A stretch of DNA of 64,000 bases from Lujinxingia vulgaris (lineage in GTDB: Bacteria > Myxococcota_A > Bradymonadia > Bradymonadales > Bradymonadaceae). Location of the stretch: the NCBI RefSeq assembly GCF_007997005.1, contig NZ_VOSL01000023.1, forward strand, positions 30,875-94,874. Reading direction: 5' to 3'. How positions within the stretch are numbered: position 1 is the first letter of the stretch; each line of letters starts with the position of its first letter. The position numbers and the translations under genes are program-made. Positions 44,645 through 52,891 of the stretch are shown here, piece by piece. The notes under the pieces were generated by a model that was given only the letters and a program-made list of their open reading frames with translations, ran no database searches and was not told the DNA's origin.

Positions 44645-45283
44645 TCAATCCGCCGCCGCAAAATGCGCCAGCTGATCCTCCAGCGCCTTCTCAAATGCGG
44701 GCCGCGCCGTCGCCCGCGCCACATACGCGCGGCAGGCCGGATGCCCCTCCAACCGATCAAAGCGGTCGACCAGGCGCAACACATCCGCCATGAGAATATC
44801 CGCGATCGAAAACCTGCCGACCAACCAGGTCTTCGTCGCGAGCACCGACTCGATGTGGTCCAGCCGCGCCTGAAGAAAGGTGTCCAGGCGTTCCCACTCC
44901 GGGGTCTCCTTCGAGAAGCCGGAGAAGACAAAGATCGACCACGGCAGGCTCGCCATCTCCACCGAGTTCAGCGCCGCAAACACCCACGTCATCACCTCCA
45001 CGCGCTGAGCATGCTCTGCAGGCAGCAGCGCCTCGCTTTGATGACCAAGGTGCATCAAGATCGCACCGCTCTCGAAGATCGAGATTTCGCCATCGCGCAG
45101 CCAGGGGACCTGCCCAAAAGGCTGGTGCGCGTAATGCCCCTCCCCACGCTCTCGAAACGGGACGCTCTCAACACGGTAGGGCAGCCCGGCTTCCTCCAAC
45201 GCCCAACGCACACGCAGATCCCGCACATAGCCCCGCGGCAAATCTGGCACCCAGTCAAACGTCGTTAGAATCATCTCAGACAT
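44645..45283 (-). CDS. Glutathione S-transferase family protein
   Basis: 212 residues from the ATG at 45283 (GGGAG 7 nt upstream; the preceding GTG is not required). Thioredoxin-fold N-terminus with PFGQVPWL (the cis-Pro of the glutathione site) and ESGAILMHL, then an all-helical C-terminal domain with GRFSIADILMADVLR, the usual N-capping/hydrophobic-staple segment. The catalytic Ser/Cys/Tyr is not obvious in the first 20 residues. Cytoplasmic glutathione conjugation or disulfide reduction is the family role; substrate unknown. It converges with the Sel1-like gene. Confidence 0.88.
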   Translation of the reverse strand: MSEMILTTFDWVPDLPRGYVRDLRVRWALEEAGLPYRVESVPFRERGEGHYAHQPFGQVPWLRDGEISIFESGAILMHLGHQSEALLPAEHAQRVEVMTWVFAALNSVEMASLPWSIFVFSGFSKETPEWERLDTFLQARLDHIESVLATKTWLVGRFSIADILMADVLRLVDRFDRLEGHPACRAYVARATARPAFEKALEDQLAHFAAAD

Positions 45284-45457
45284 CACTCATCTCCCTACAA
45301 ATCAGGGGGGCTGGCGCGACCTCATCATGCTCCTGCCTCGCCGCAGTGCCCGCCGGGTTCTGATGCAGTCCAGTGTGAGTACGTTATCGCATAGGCGGCG
45401 AGTTGTCCGGTCGTGTGACGGAACCCACGAAGTCGGGATGGCAAAGGAGCACGTACG

Positions 45458-46564
45458 ATGAGCGCACACACCTCCAACCCCGAGCAGCCCCGCCCCCCCT
45501 CGGGCTTCTCCCCATTCATCCGTCACGCCGCCAGCATCCTGGCCATGGTCGTCTTCATCACCATCGGCCTGCTCTTCCTCTGGGAGATGAAGACCCTGAT
45601 CCTGGTCATCTTCCTGGCCATCCTCCTCTCCATCTTTCTGCGCTGGCTCACCGACCACCTCCAGCAACGCACCCCGCTCAAAGGCCTCTGGGCCCTCTTC
45701 ACCGTCGTCATCGCGCTGCTCGCCATCACCGCAGGAGCGGGCTGGCTGATGGCCCCGGCCATCGCCACCCAGGTCGAGGCCATTCGCGAGATGATCCCGC
45801 AAGCCCTTAACGAACTTCAGACCTGGGTGGCTCAAACCTCCGCCGGCCCCCGCATCTTTGCGGAACTCGGCGACCTCGACCCCGCCCGCTTCCTCACCAA
45901 CGAAGTCCTCGGACAGCTCGGCGGCGCCTTCGCAGGCGGCATCAACTTCCTCACCAACGCCGCCCTGGTCTTCGTCGTCGGGGTCTACCTGGCCATCGAC
46001 CCCGAGACCTACAAACGCGGCCTGATCCACCTCATCCCCCGGCACTACCGCCCCCGTGCCGAGATCATCCTCGACGTCTGCACCCACCAGATGATCTGGT
46101 GGCTCCTGGGCCGCCTGCTGGCCATGGCCGCCGTCGCCGTCATCGTCGCCATCGGCCTCTGGGCACTGGGCATCCCCCTGCCCTTCACCCTCGGCCTCAT
46201 CGCCGGGCTCTTCTCCTTTGTCCCCATCCTCGGCTCGATTGTCTCCTTTCTCCCCGCCGCCCTGGTCGCCCTCCTTATCGGCCCCGAATTCATCCTCTGG
46301 GCAGGCCTCGTCTTCCTCGGCGCCCAGGCCATCGAAGGCAACCTCCTCACCCCCCTGGTCCAGAAACGCTTCGTCTCCCTACCCCACGCCCTCACCCTCA
46401 TCTCCCAGGTCATCGGCGGCATCCTCTTCGGGCTCGTCGGCGTCACCGTCGCCACACCCCTGGCCGTCCTCCTCATGGCCCTCGTCAATATGATCTACGT
46501 CGAAGACATCCTCGGAGACACCACCCCCTACTCCGACCTCGTCGAAAAGCTCCACGCACTCTGA
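45458..46564 (+). CDS. AI-2E-family transporter (TqsA/PerM type)
   Basis: 368 residues, about eight transmembrane segments. Two helices near the N-terminus (ILAMVVFITIGLLFL, LILVIFLAILLSIFLRWL) precede a soluble loop (80-190). The conserved C-terminal block has PLPFTLGLIAGLFSFVPILG, AGLVFLGAQAIEGNLLTPLVQ and GVTVATPLAVLLMALV. The family includes the AI-2 exporter TqsA and Na+/H+ or organic-ion antiporters; the substrate here is unknown. AAAGGAG is 8 nt before the ATG. It is divergent from the GST gene. Confidence 0.9.
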   Translation: MSAHTSNPEQPRPPSGFSPFIRHAASILAMVVFITIGLLFLWEMKTLILVIFLAILLSIFLRWLTDHLQQRTPLKGLWALFTVVIALLAITAGAGWLMAPAIATQVEAIREMIPQALNELQTWVAQTSAGPRIFAELGDLDPARFLTNEVLGQLGGAFAGGINFLTNAALVFVVGVYLAIDPETYKRGLIHLIPRHYRPRAEIILDVCTHQMIWWLLGRLLAMAAVAVIVAIGLWALGIPLPFTLGLIAGLFSFVPILGSIVSFLPAALVALLIGPEFILWAGLVFLGAQAIEGNLLTPLVQKRFVSLPHALTLISQVIGGILFGLVGVTVATPLAVLLMALVNMIYVEDILGDTTPYSDLVEKLHAL

Positions 46565-46655
46565 GCACGCCACAGCTCGGGTGCTACACAGGCGTCGGCG
46601 ATGGCCTCTCCTGGACCGCCCCTTCGGCCAGTACGTTCCCATCGTCGCGCCCTCT

Positions 46656-47402
46656 CTACAACAGCCACCGAAACGCGCGCCGTAGCTCCGCGCTGCCCTC
46701 GCTCGAGTACCAACGACCGTGCGCCACGATCACCCGCTCGGGCTCCCAGCTCAGCATCACCTCAACGGCATCGCGCAGCATCCCCAACCCCTTTCCCCCC
46801 TCCCCAAAGCGAAACGTCATTCGCATATCCAGCGGCATCTTACCGTCTGGATCGCTGATGCCGGCGAGACGAGCCAGCAGCCGAAGTTTGAAGGGCACCT
46901 TCTTCGCTTCGAAGTTCTCGATGAGATCCGTAAGAATCAACGTCCTCGACGCACAATGAAAGAACACCACCTCACGGTGAGTCGTGCTGCCTCGCACGAC
47001 GAGCTGCTTGATCTGACCTCGCCAGAGCGATGGCGCCACATCGTCCAGAATATGATCCAAAGCAACGTTCACGCCCTGCTTCGCCGCCCGCTCCTGCACG
47101 CCCTCCGCCGCCCACGTCTTGGCCTTCGGATAGCTCTTCTGCCACGCTGGAAGATAGGCGTAGTGAATCCAATTCGGCGCTACCAACGCCCGAACCGGCC
47201 CCAGTGCATCCACCTCGCGACGAAGCTCCTCGCGAAGATCCACCGGAGAATGAACAAACAGACTTCCATCCTCGAGACGAACCAACGTCATCCGCGTCGG
47301 AAAGGGCATGCCGTAAAACGAGATCGTCGAACCGTCGACAATCCACAGACCCTCGGCGACTTGCTTTAATGTAAAGAGCGGCTCGTACCCTGTTGATGCC
47401 AT
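46656..47402 (-). CDS. DUF4336-family protein (metallo-beta-lactamase-like fold)
   Basis: 248 residues from the ATG at 47402 with GGAG 6 nt upstream; four earlier in-frame codons overlap that site. It matches the DUF4336 pattern: LWIVDGSTISFYGMPFPTRM, LFVHSP, GPVRALVAPNWIHYAYLP and, at the end, RVIVAHGRWYS. This family is a reduced metallo-beta-lactamase fold, usually without the complete HxHxDH zinc site, and the site is not complete here either. No signal peptide. The function of the family is not established. It converges with the AI-2E transporter gene. Confidence 0.8.
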   Translation of the reverse strand: MASTGYEPLFTLKQVAEGLWIVDGSTISFYGMPFPTRMTLVRLEDGSLFVHSPVDLREELRREVDALGPVRALVAPNWIHYAYLPAWQKSYPKAKTWAAEGVQERAAKQGVNVALDHILDDVAPSLWRGQIKQLVVRGSTTHREVVFFHCASRTLILTDLIENFEAKKVPFKLRLLARLAGISDPDGKMPLDMRMTFRFGEGGKGLGMLRDAVEVMLSWEPERVIVAHGRWYSSEGSAELRRAFRWLL

Positions 47403-47643
47403 AACAATCTCCACGTCGAATACCCTTTAGAAATGACGACTCCCTTCCTACAACGCCGTATACCAATATGGCCGCCTGCCACACCGGCGGGTTCGCTCTC
47501 CAGACCTCACCACCGATAGCTCTAAACGCATGGCGAGGTGCGCAACGGCAACCACGAAGAATGTGTGCTGGCGAGCGAACAGGGTTGAGGCTACACAGGG
47601 CGCGGCCCTTTCGTTCCCCTCATGTCAAAGACAGCCGCTCGCC

Positions 47644-48600
47644 GTGAAAACCTCTCTCGCCATCCTCCTCATTGCCCTGCCAGGCCTCATCCTCGTCGCG
47701 TGCGCCGGCGCCCCGACGCCCGAGAATTCGCCGGCCGCTCCCACGACCGAGCGCAAGGGCACCGTCATTCAGACCGAGGTGCGCACCTCCCCTCCGCCCT
47801 CACTCCCGGCGGGCTGCACCTTCACCCAAAACGACGCCGTCTCCTACATCCTCACCTGCGGTCCCACCCTGAGTTTTCTGGCCCGCGTGGAGACCGCCGA
47901 CGTCACCCCCCTCATGGTCGAGGCGCAGGAGGACAGCGTTGAGCGCACCCTCCAGAACACGGGCTGGCAGGTGCGACGCGGCGAACGGGTGGAGATAAGC
48001 GCCGACGCCGGCACCCTCCAGCTGCGCCACTTCCGGGCGGAGCGCGACGATGAGCGCATCAACGCCTTTGCCGGCTTCGCGCCGAGCGGGCCGCAACGCC
48101 ACCGGTTTTTCACGTGTTTTCTCCCCGATGAACTCGTCGCCCGATGGCCGACCGAATGCGCCATCCGCATGCGTCTGCTCCGCGATCTGGCCAACGCCAC
48201 ACACGTCACCGGCGTCTACCTCGGCGGCGAGCCCGTCGAGCTGCCCGAGGGTTGCGCGCTGATGGAGAAGACCATCCGCTGCGAGAACAACACCTTCACC
48301 TGGACCGAGCACCCCGCGACGATGGCACGTCAGGACCTGGAGCGTCGCGAACGCGACTTTCTCGCCAGCTTCCCCCGCGCCGAGCCCCTCCCCTTAAGCT
48401 GCACCTTTCTCGGCGACCCTGTCGAATGCTCGAGCTGGCGCGTCGACAAGGAGGGCTACCTCCCCCAACTCGTCCTCATCGCCTACGCCACCGTCGGCGA
48501 GACCACCCTCCAGCTCTCCTGCGAGGCTGCGATTACTGAAGAAGCTTCCCAGCGTTTGCCGGCCTGCGAGCCCTTCCTGACGCTAACGCGCGAGGAGTGA
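47644..48600 (+). CDS. Uncharacterised lipoprotein
   Basis: 318 residues from a GTG at 47644, chosen because it opens a textbook lipoprotein signal (MKTSLAILLIALPGLILVAC when read as fMet); the 38 codons before it are not signal-like. No strong Shine-Dalgarno is present, so the start is uncertain. After the lipobox comes a Pro/Thr linker, then two related Cys-containing segments (LPAGCTFTQNDAVSYILTC and LPEGCALMEKTIRC, later LPLSCTFLGDPVEC), which look like a repeated small beta module. Periplasmic or outer-membrane; function unknown. Confidence 0.7.
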   Translation: MKTSLAILLIALPGLILVACAGAPTPENSPAAPTTERKGTVIQTEVRTSPPPSLPAGCTFTQNDAVSYILTCGPTLSFLARVETADVTPLMVEAQEDSVERTLQNTGWQVRRGERVEISADAGTLQLRHFRAERDDERINAFAGFAPSGPQRHRFFTCFLPDELVARWPTECAIRMRLLRDLANATHVTGVYLGGEPVELPEGCALMEKTIRCENNTFTWTEHPATMARQDLERRERDFLASFPRAEPLPLSCTFLGDPVECSSWRVDKEGYLPQLVLIAYATVGETTLQLSCEAAITEEASQRLPACEPFLTLTREE

Positions 48601-48640
48601 GGCTCGACGCCCGCAACCGCACCCACGATCAGGCGATCAC

Positions 48641-48680
48641 CCGCATAAAAGCTGAACCTTGTCCCTGTCTCGGACGGACA
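48641..48680 (+). repeat. 40-bp dispersed repeat, copy A
   Basis: Starts CCGCATAAA and ends CGGACA, with TGTCC and GGACA as inverted half sites. It matches copy B at 50287-50326 at 33 of 40 positions without gaps. This copy lies in the 155-bp gap between the convergent lipoprotein and DUF892 genes. Confidence 0.6.
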
Positions 48681-48755
48681 CAGAGACCCGACTTCAACGG
48701 GCACCGAGCCCCACCGGGCGTCGGGAGCGCAACGCCCCCGACGCTCCCTTACCGG

Positions 48756-49307
48756 TCAGCGCGACACCGACGGCCTCCCCCCACCGCCCTGCTGCCCCAC
48801 TTCGCCGGACTGGCGACTGGCCGCCTTCTCATTGACCTGACGCGTAGCCACCTCGTTGAGCAACGAATCGGCGTTCTTCTCCTCCTCCAGCGTCTCCTCC
48901 AAGAGCTCCACGGCCCTCTCATTACCGAGCAAGCGGGCAAAATGAATCGCCGTCCCGTACGACGCGATCTCGTAATGCTCCACCTTCTGCGCCGCCGCAA
49001 CCAGCCCGGCGTCCTTCACATCCGAGGGAATCTCACCGGCCTCAATGATCTCTTTCCCCTCCTTGATCAGCCCCTTCATCGCCTCGCAGGTCACACCCCC
49101 CGGCGAAAACTCCAGAGACTCGAAGATCTCCTCAATGCGCTCGACCTGATGTTTGGTTTCGTTGAGATGCTCCTCAAACGCCTTCTTCAGCTTCTCGCTG
49201 GATGCGGCTTTCTGCATCTCCGGCAGCGCCTTCACCAGCTGTTTCTCGGCGTTGTAGATATCTTTGAGGGTGTGCAGGTAAAGGCGGTCAAATGAGTTGA
49301 TGTTCAT
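48756..49307 (-). CDS. Ferritin-like DUF892 (YciF/YciE) stress protein
   Basis: 183 residues from the ATG at 49307, with GAGGAG 6 nt upstream. The DUF892 signature is clear: FDRLYLHTLKDIYNAEKQLVKALP at the start, EHLNETKHQVERIEEIF and KVEHYEIASYGTAIHFA, whose Glu and His residues line a ferritin-like di-metal site, then LLEETLEEEKNADSLLNEVA. The Gly/Gln/Ser tail is disordered. Family members are induced in general, osmotic or oxidative stress; biochemical role not firmly known. It shares its divergent upstream region with the DUF1622 gene. Confidence 0.9.
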   Translation of the reverse strand: MNINSFDRLYLHTLKDIYNAEKQLVKALPEMQKAASSEKLKKAFEEHLNETKHQVERIEEIFESLEFSPGGVTCEAMKGLIKEGKEIIEAGEIPSDVKDAGLVAAAQKVEHYEIASYGTAIHFARLLGNERAVELLEETLEEEKNADSLLNEVATRQVNEKAASRQSGEVGQQGGGGRPSVSR

Positions 49308-49609
49308 CGTGTGCTCCTCGCAGCGCATGCGCGTGAGAATCGAGTTTTTTCGTCAGCGCGGGCCAGACCCCGGGCCCGACCCACCACAGCACCGACCGCC
49401 CCGAACCCATCGACCTCACCGGACCGACCGGCGCCGCTGATGACAAAGCTCTGCGCAAAACCCCGAGCACCAAAAGGTTCGTTTCATCGCCCTCCCCCTC
49501 CCGCACAGGGCTCGCTCGCCAGCCCGCAACCCGCACCTGAGCCTTGACCCACTGCAGGCAGCCCCCAACTTTTCCACAGCCTTCCCACAGCCCTCCCCGG
49601 AGCTCCGCG
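49308..49609. other. Divergent region between the DUF892 and DUF1622 genes
   Basis: 302 bp without a gene. On the minus strand GAACCTTTTGGTGCTCGG (near 49465-49485) resembles the GAACCTT..CTCGG core of the 40-bp repeat and could be an ECF-type -35 element. A GGGCC-rich inverted repeat (GGGCCAGACCCCGGGCCC) lies at about 49361-49378. No confident sigma-70 promoter was found. Confidence 0.35.
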
Positions 49610-49993
49610 ATGGAAGAGAGCCTGCAAAGCGCCGCGCATTACCTGGCCATGGGCATTGAGGCCGGCGCGCTGCTCGCCATCGCCGCAGGCCTGGGCGGCG
49701 CGCTCATCCTCGCGCTCCGGCAGCGCGCCCGTCAGAACGACTGGAGCGGCACCTACGACCACCTCCGACGCCGCGTCGGCCGCACCCTCCTCATCGCGCT
49801 GGAGTTCTTACTCGCCGCCGAGATCGCCCGCTCCATCTTCGCTGGCGAGACGTTGAACGCGGCGCTCACCCTGGGTGTGGTCGTCATTGTCCGAACGTTT
49901 TTGAGCATCGCCATCGAGATGGAGATCAGCGGGCGCTGGCCCTGGAATGGGGCACAGCATGAACAGACGCATCACGACGAAACGCGGCATTGA
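49610..49993 (+). CDS. DUF1622 membrane protein
   Basis: 127 residues from the ATG at 49610 (GGAG 7 nt upstream; an extended frame to 49544 is Pro/Ser-rich filler). Three hydrophobic segments (GIEAGALLAIAAGLGGALIL, TLLIALEFLLAAEIA, LTLGVVVIVRTFLSIAIEME) and the family pattern LLIALEFLLAADI..R and VVIVRTFLSIAIE. The protein ends in a His/Glu-rich tail. DUF1622 proteins are small inner-membrane proteins of unknown function. The neighbours (DUF892 and DUF389) suggest a stress regulon. Confidence 0.85.
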   Translation: MEESLQSAAHYLAMGIEAGALLAIAAGLGGALILALRQRARQNDWSGTYDHLRRRVGRTLLIALEFLLAAEIARSIFAGETLNAALTLGVVVIVRTFLSIAIEMEISGRWPWNGAQHEQTHHDETRH

Positions 49994-50020
49994 ACCCTGA
50001 ACCTCCCCGCCTCGGCGATC

Positions 50021-50206
50021 TCACATCGCGACGAGCATCCGCTCCACGGTCGCCGCCGTCACCACCTCCCGTATCGCTTCGGCGCGCCGCTCCGCCCCCG
50101 GGTCACAAGCCATGGCCGCAAACACAACCAACGCCACCACGACCGCAGGCAGGGCCTGCTCTCGCAAGACACAATAGACCCTCAACCGACATCTTCGCGT
50201 TCGCAT
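50021..50206 (-). CDS. Possible tiny lipoprotein
   Basis: A 61-codon minus-strand frame: a basic start (MRTRRCRLR), a hydrophobic stretch LPAVVVALVVFAA and a lipobox-like MAC, then about 28 residues (DPGAERRAEAIREVVTAATV). The layout is that of a minimal lipoprotein, but there is no strong Shine-Dalgarno and its length is within chance for such GC-rich DNA. A TTG further in could be the start. Treat as tentative. Confidence 0.3.
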   Translation of the reverse strand: MRTRRCRLRVYCVLREQALPAVVVALVVFAAMACDPGAERRAEAIREVVTAATVERMLVAM

Positions 50207-50286
50207 ACGCGCCCCGGTGGGTAAGCATCAAAACATGCAAGTATACGGGCATGCTCGGAAGAAGTCAGGCAAAAAACGGCGCTTTA

Positions 50287-50326
50287 CCGCATAAACACTC
50301 GACCTTGTCCGTGCCTCGGTCGGACA
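50287..50326 (+). repeat. 40-bp dispersed repeat, copy B
   Basis: 33 of 40 positions agree with copy A (48641-48680), including CCGCATAAA, ACCTTGTCC, CTCGG and CGGACA. TGTCC and GGACA form an inverted pair separated by 11 nt. It lies about 290 bp upstream of the DUF389 gene in the same orientation. Confidence 0.6.
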
Positions 50327-50618
50327 TATTCAAAGCAAATCAACCACTCAGCCCCCTGACCTGCCGGGTTACCTGAGCGCACCGCCCGAGCACACCGCGA
50401 ACCCCCTCTCGCTCTCTCAAACCTCCCCACAACGCGAACCTCCCACGCCCCCGCAACCACCTAACCACACAACCACACAACCTCAACGCGCTCCTCCCCA
50501 ACACACACTGCACCTCCCCGGCTTCGCGAACCGCGAAGCCCTTCCCAACCCCCACCGCCTGTGCGACCCTCCCCACTTCGATACACCCCCGCGCCAGCCC
50601 CCACCTCTCGAGTTCCAC

Positions 50619-51749
50619 ATGGCCCTTCGCCAGGTCGACATCTACCTCCCTCCCGAGCACGAGCCCCTTGGCGATCTTGAGGACGCCCCCAGCGCCCTCT
50701 CCCGCCACGATCTGACGCTCGACGACGACGCCACGCTGACCTCCATCATCCTGGAGACCGGCGACTCCGACGCCCTCCTGGAATGGCTGCACAATAAGGT
50801 GGGCGACATCGAAGGGCATCGCATCGTGGTGCTCGAAGTGCTGGCGACCCTGCCCCGCCAGGGCGAAGACGAAGGCGAAACAAGCGTCGAAGAGCTCGGC
50901 GCCCTTCAGAATGGCAACGACAATAACGAGGAGGAGGAGGAGGGCAACGGGGCGGCCGCGCGCATCAGCCGCGAGGAAGTCTACCAGGACGTCACCGACT
51001 CCATCGCCGTCACCAACGTGCACTACGCCCTGGTGGCCCTCTCCACCATCGTGGCCGCCGGCGGCATGCTGCGCGACAGCACCGCGGTGGTGATCGGCGC
51101 GATGGTCATCGCCCCCTTGATCGGCCCCAACATCGCCCTGGCGCTGGGTGCCACCCTGGCCGACTGGAAGTTGATTCGACGCTCCGCCCTGGTCAACTTC
51201 CTGGGCCTTCTTCTCGGCCTCGTGCTCGCGGTGATCGGCGGATTCTTCCTCCCCGTTGATATCACGGTCGGCGAGATCGCCTCGCGCACGCGCGCCGGCC
51301 TGGCGGACGTGGTGCTGGCGCTGGCCGCCGGCGCCGCCGGCGTGCTCTCGGTCACCCGCGGCGTCTCCACCGCCCTCATCGGCGTGATGGTCGCCGTCGC
51401 GCTCCTTCCTCCCCTGGTCGCCACCGGACTTCTGCTGGGCACCGCCAACTGGGCGGGCGCCTACGGCGCGGGCATGCTCACCCTCATCAACCTCGTGGCC
51501 ATCAACCTCGCCGGCATCATCACCTTCCAGATTCAGGGCATCCGCCCGATGACCTGGTACGACGAAGAGAAGGCCCGACGCCCCAGGATCTACGCGATCA
51601 TCCTCTGGGTAGTGCTCCTGCTCGCGCTGGCCGCCGGCATCGTCTTCGCACCTCCGGAGACCATCACCGGAGAGGAGAGCCCCTCGTCCCCGGAGCTCGA
51701 GATCGACACGCCCCTGGAGGACGACCCGGACCTGCCGCTGATCGACTGA
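50619..51749 (+). CDS. DUF389 integral membrane protein
   Basis: 376 residues. An N-terminal cytoplasmic ferredoxin-like part (about 1-85) and an acidic linker (NNEEEEEG) precede about six transmembrane segments with the DUF389 signatures ALSTIVAAGGMLRDSTAVVIGAMVIAPLIGPN, VLSVTRGVSTALIGVMVAVALLPPL and GMLTLINLVAINLAGIITFQ. The last helix is followed by an acidic periplasmic or cytoplasmic tail. Transport is often suggested for this family, but the substrate is unknown. The start lacks a strong Shine-Dalgarno, although the sequence aligns with the family from this point. Confidence 0.9.
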   Translation: MALRQVDIYLPPEHEPLGDLEDAPSALSRHDLTLDDDATLTSIILETGDSDALLEWLHNKVGDIEGHRIVVLEVLATLPRQGEDEGETSVEELGALQNGNDNNEEEEEGNGAAARISREEVYQDVTDSIAVTNVHYALVALSTIVAAGGMLRDSTAVVIGAMVIAPLIGPNIALALGATLADWKLIRRSALVNFLGLLLGLVLAVIGGFFLPVDITVGEIASRTRAGLADVVLALAAGAAGVLSVTRGVSTALIGVMVAVALLPPLVATGLLLGTANWAGAYGAGMLTLINLVAINLAGIITFQIQGIRPMTWYDEEKARRPRIYAIILWVVLLLALAAGIVFAPPETITGEESPSSPELEIDTPLEDDPDLPLID

Positions 51750-51865
51750 ACAGACCAGCCAGATTTTGCATTCGCGCGCTTGAATCCGCTATGCAGGACA
51801 GGCTTTCCGCACGCCGCTATGTCCCCGCCACCCGCACGACACCACCTCCGCCACGAGCTTACCCG

Positions 51866-52816
51866 ATGTCCCCTTCTCTCCTCGCGTCTCGTGTTCCCGG
51901 CGCCCTTCTCCTCGCCGCATCTCTGATCCTCACCGCCTGCCCGGCGGGCTCGCCAGGGGAGATAACCAACACCATCGCCGACGATCTGAGCTTTGTGACG
52001 GATGACGACCTCATCTATGTCCACCACCGCACAGGCCTCGATCAGATTCGCGTCAACGGCACCGATGAGGCGCCCATCTATGGCGAGGGCTACAGCTTCC
52101 AGGACGTCACCGACGACGCCACCCTCTGGGCGCTGGGCGACTCCCAGACCAACCTCTACCTGCTCACCGCGCCGGGCACCGAGCCCCGACGCGTCCCCGA
52201 GCTCGACGGGCGCACCTCGGCGGTGGCCATTCATCCGGAAGGCACGCTTGTGGCCGCCACGCGCCACGCCGACTTTGACCTCCCTCAAGGTCAACAGGTC
52301 GACGACGACGCCATCTACCTCATCGACCCGACCACCCTGGACGTGAGCGTGCTGCCGGCCACCTCCAACGCCTGGCTCTTCCATCTCTACTGGAGCCAGG
52401 ACGGCACCACCCTTTACGCCTCCGGCCACGAGGGCAACGTCCGCATCGACCCGACCACCAACACCCGCGAGCCCATCGCCTCCATCCCCGCCGAGGGGGT
52501 GCGTCGCCCGCGCATCAACCGCGACCACTGCGAAGCCACTGGCGAGCGCCTGGAGACCGACGACGCGGGCGTCTGGCGCGTCGCCACCGACGGCACACGC
52601 GAGCCCCTGGTGACCATCGAGGGCCGCAAGCGCGGCTTTCATGACTACGCCTCGACCATCAACGGCGCCTCCTACACCCGCTCCTGCGATTACGTCGTCT
52701 TCGTCTTCCAGGACACCGTCTGGGTCGCCGAAGCCGCCACCGGGCTGGTCGGGCGGCTGCGCGAAGGCCAGAGCGTGCGCCTGATTGAGGCCGTCGATGA
52801 CACCGATGAAGGTTGA
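51866..52816 (+). CDS. Beta-propeller-like lipoprotein
   Basis: 316 residues from the ATG at 51866, which opens the signal peptide; an upstream ATG at 51791 would add 25 residues of Pro/Arg-rich sequence. Lipobox LTAC. The mature part is made of repeated four-stranded units with WD40/TolB-like phrases (DLIYVHHRTGLDQIRVNGT, SAVAIHPEGTLVAATRH, HLYWSQDGTTLYASGHEG, GVWRVATDGTREPLV), pointing to a six- or seven-bladed propeller. No enzymatic residues stand out. It precedes the RCC1 lipoprotein by 75 bp in the same direction. Confidence 0.75.
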   Translation: MSPSLLASRVPGALLLAASLILTACPAGSPGEITNTIADDLSFVTDDDLIYVHHRTGLDQIRVNGTDEAPIYGEGYSFQDVTDDATLWALGDSQTNLYLLTAPGTEPRRVPELDGRTSAVAIHPEGTLVAATRHADFDLPQGQQVDDDAIYLIDPTTLDVSVLPATSNAWLFHLYWSQDGTTLYASGHEGNVRIDPTTNTREPIASIPAEGVRRPRINRDHCEATGERLETDDAGVWRVATDGTREPLVTIEGRKRGFHDYASTINGASYTRSCDYVVFVFQDTVWVAEAATGLVGRLREGQSVRLIEAVDDTDEG

Positions 52817-52891
52817 CCTTCACGCGCGTTTGCTGGCATCTCGGTGCCCTACTTGACCCACAATCGACGCTTTTTTCTCAATGAGTTCACG

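Larger units (their letters stand above)
49994..50618. other. 625-bp region between DUF1622 and DUF389 genes
   Basis: It contains a low-confidence minus-strand lipoprotein-like frame (50021-50206) and copy B of the 40-bp repeat (50287-50326). A C- and A-rich low-complexity tract with repeated AACCACACAACC runs through 50400-50500. The plus-strand frame across the first half has Pro-rich, shadow-like composition and was not called. No RNA gene is recognisable. Confidence 0.5.

Noticed and set aside
49990..50376. A 128-codon plus-strand gene after DUF1622
   Set aside because: Pro/Ser/Arg-rich sequence without a ribosome site or domain; it appears to be random open frame in GC-rich DNA.
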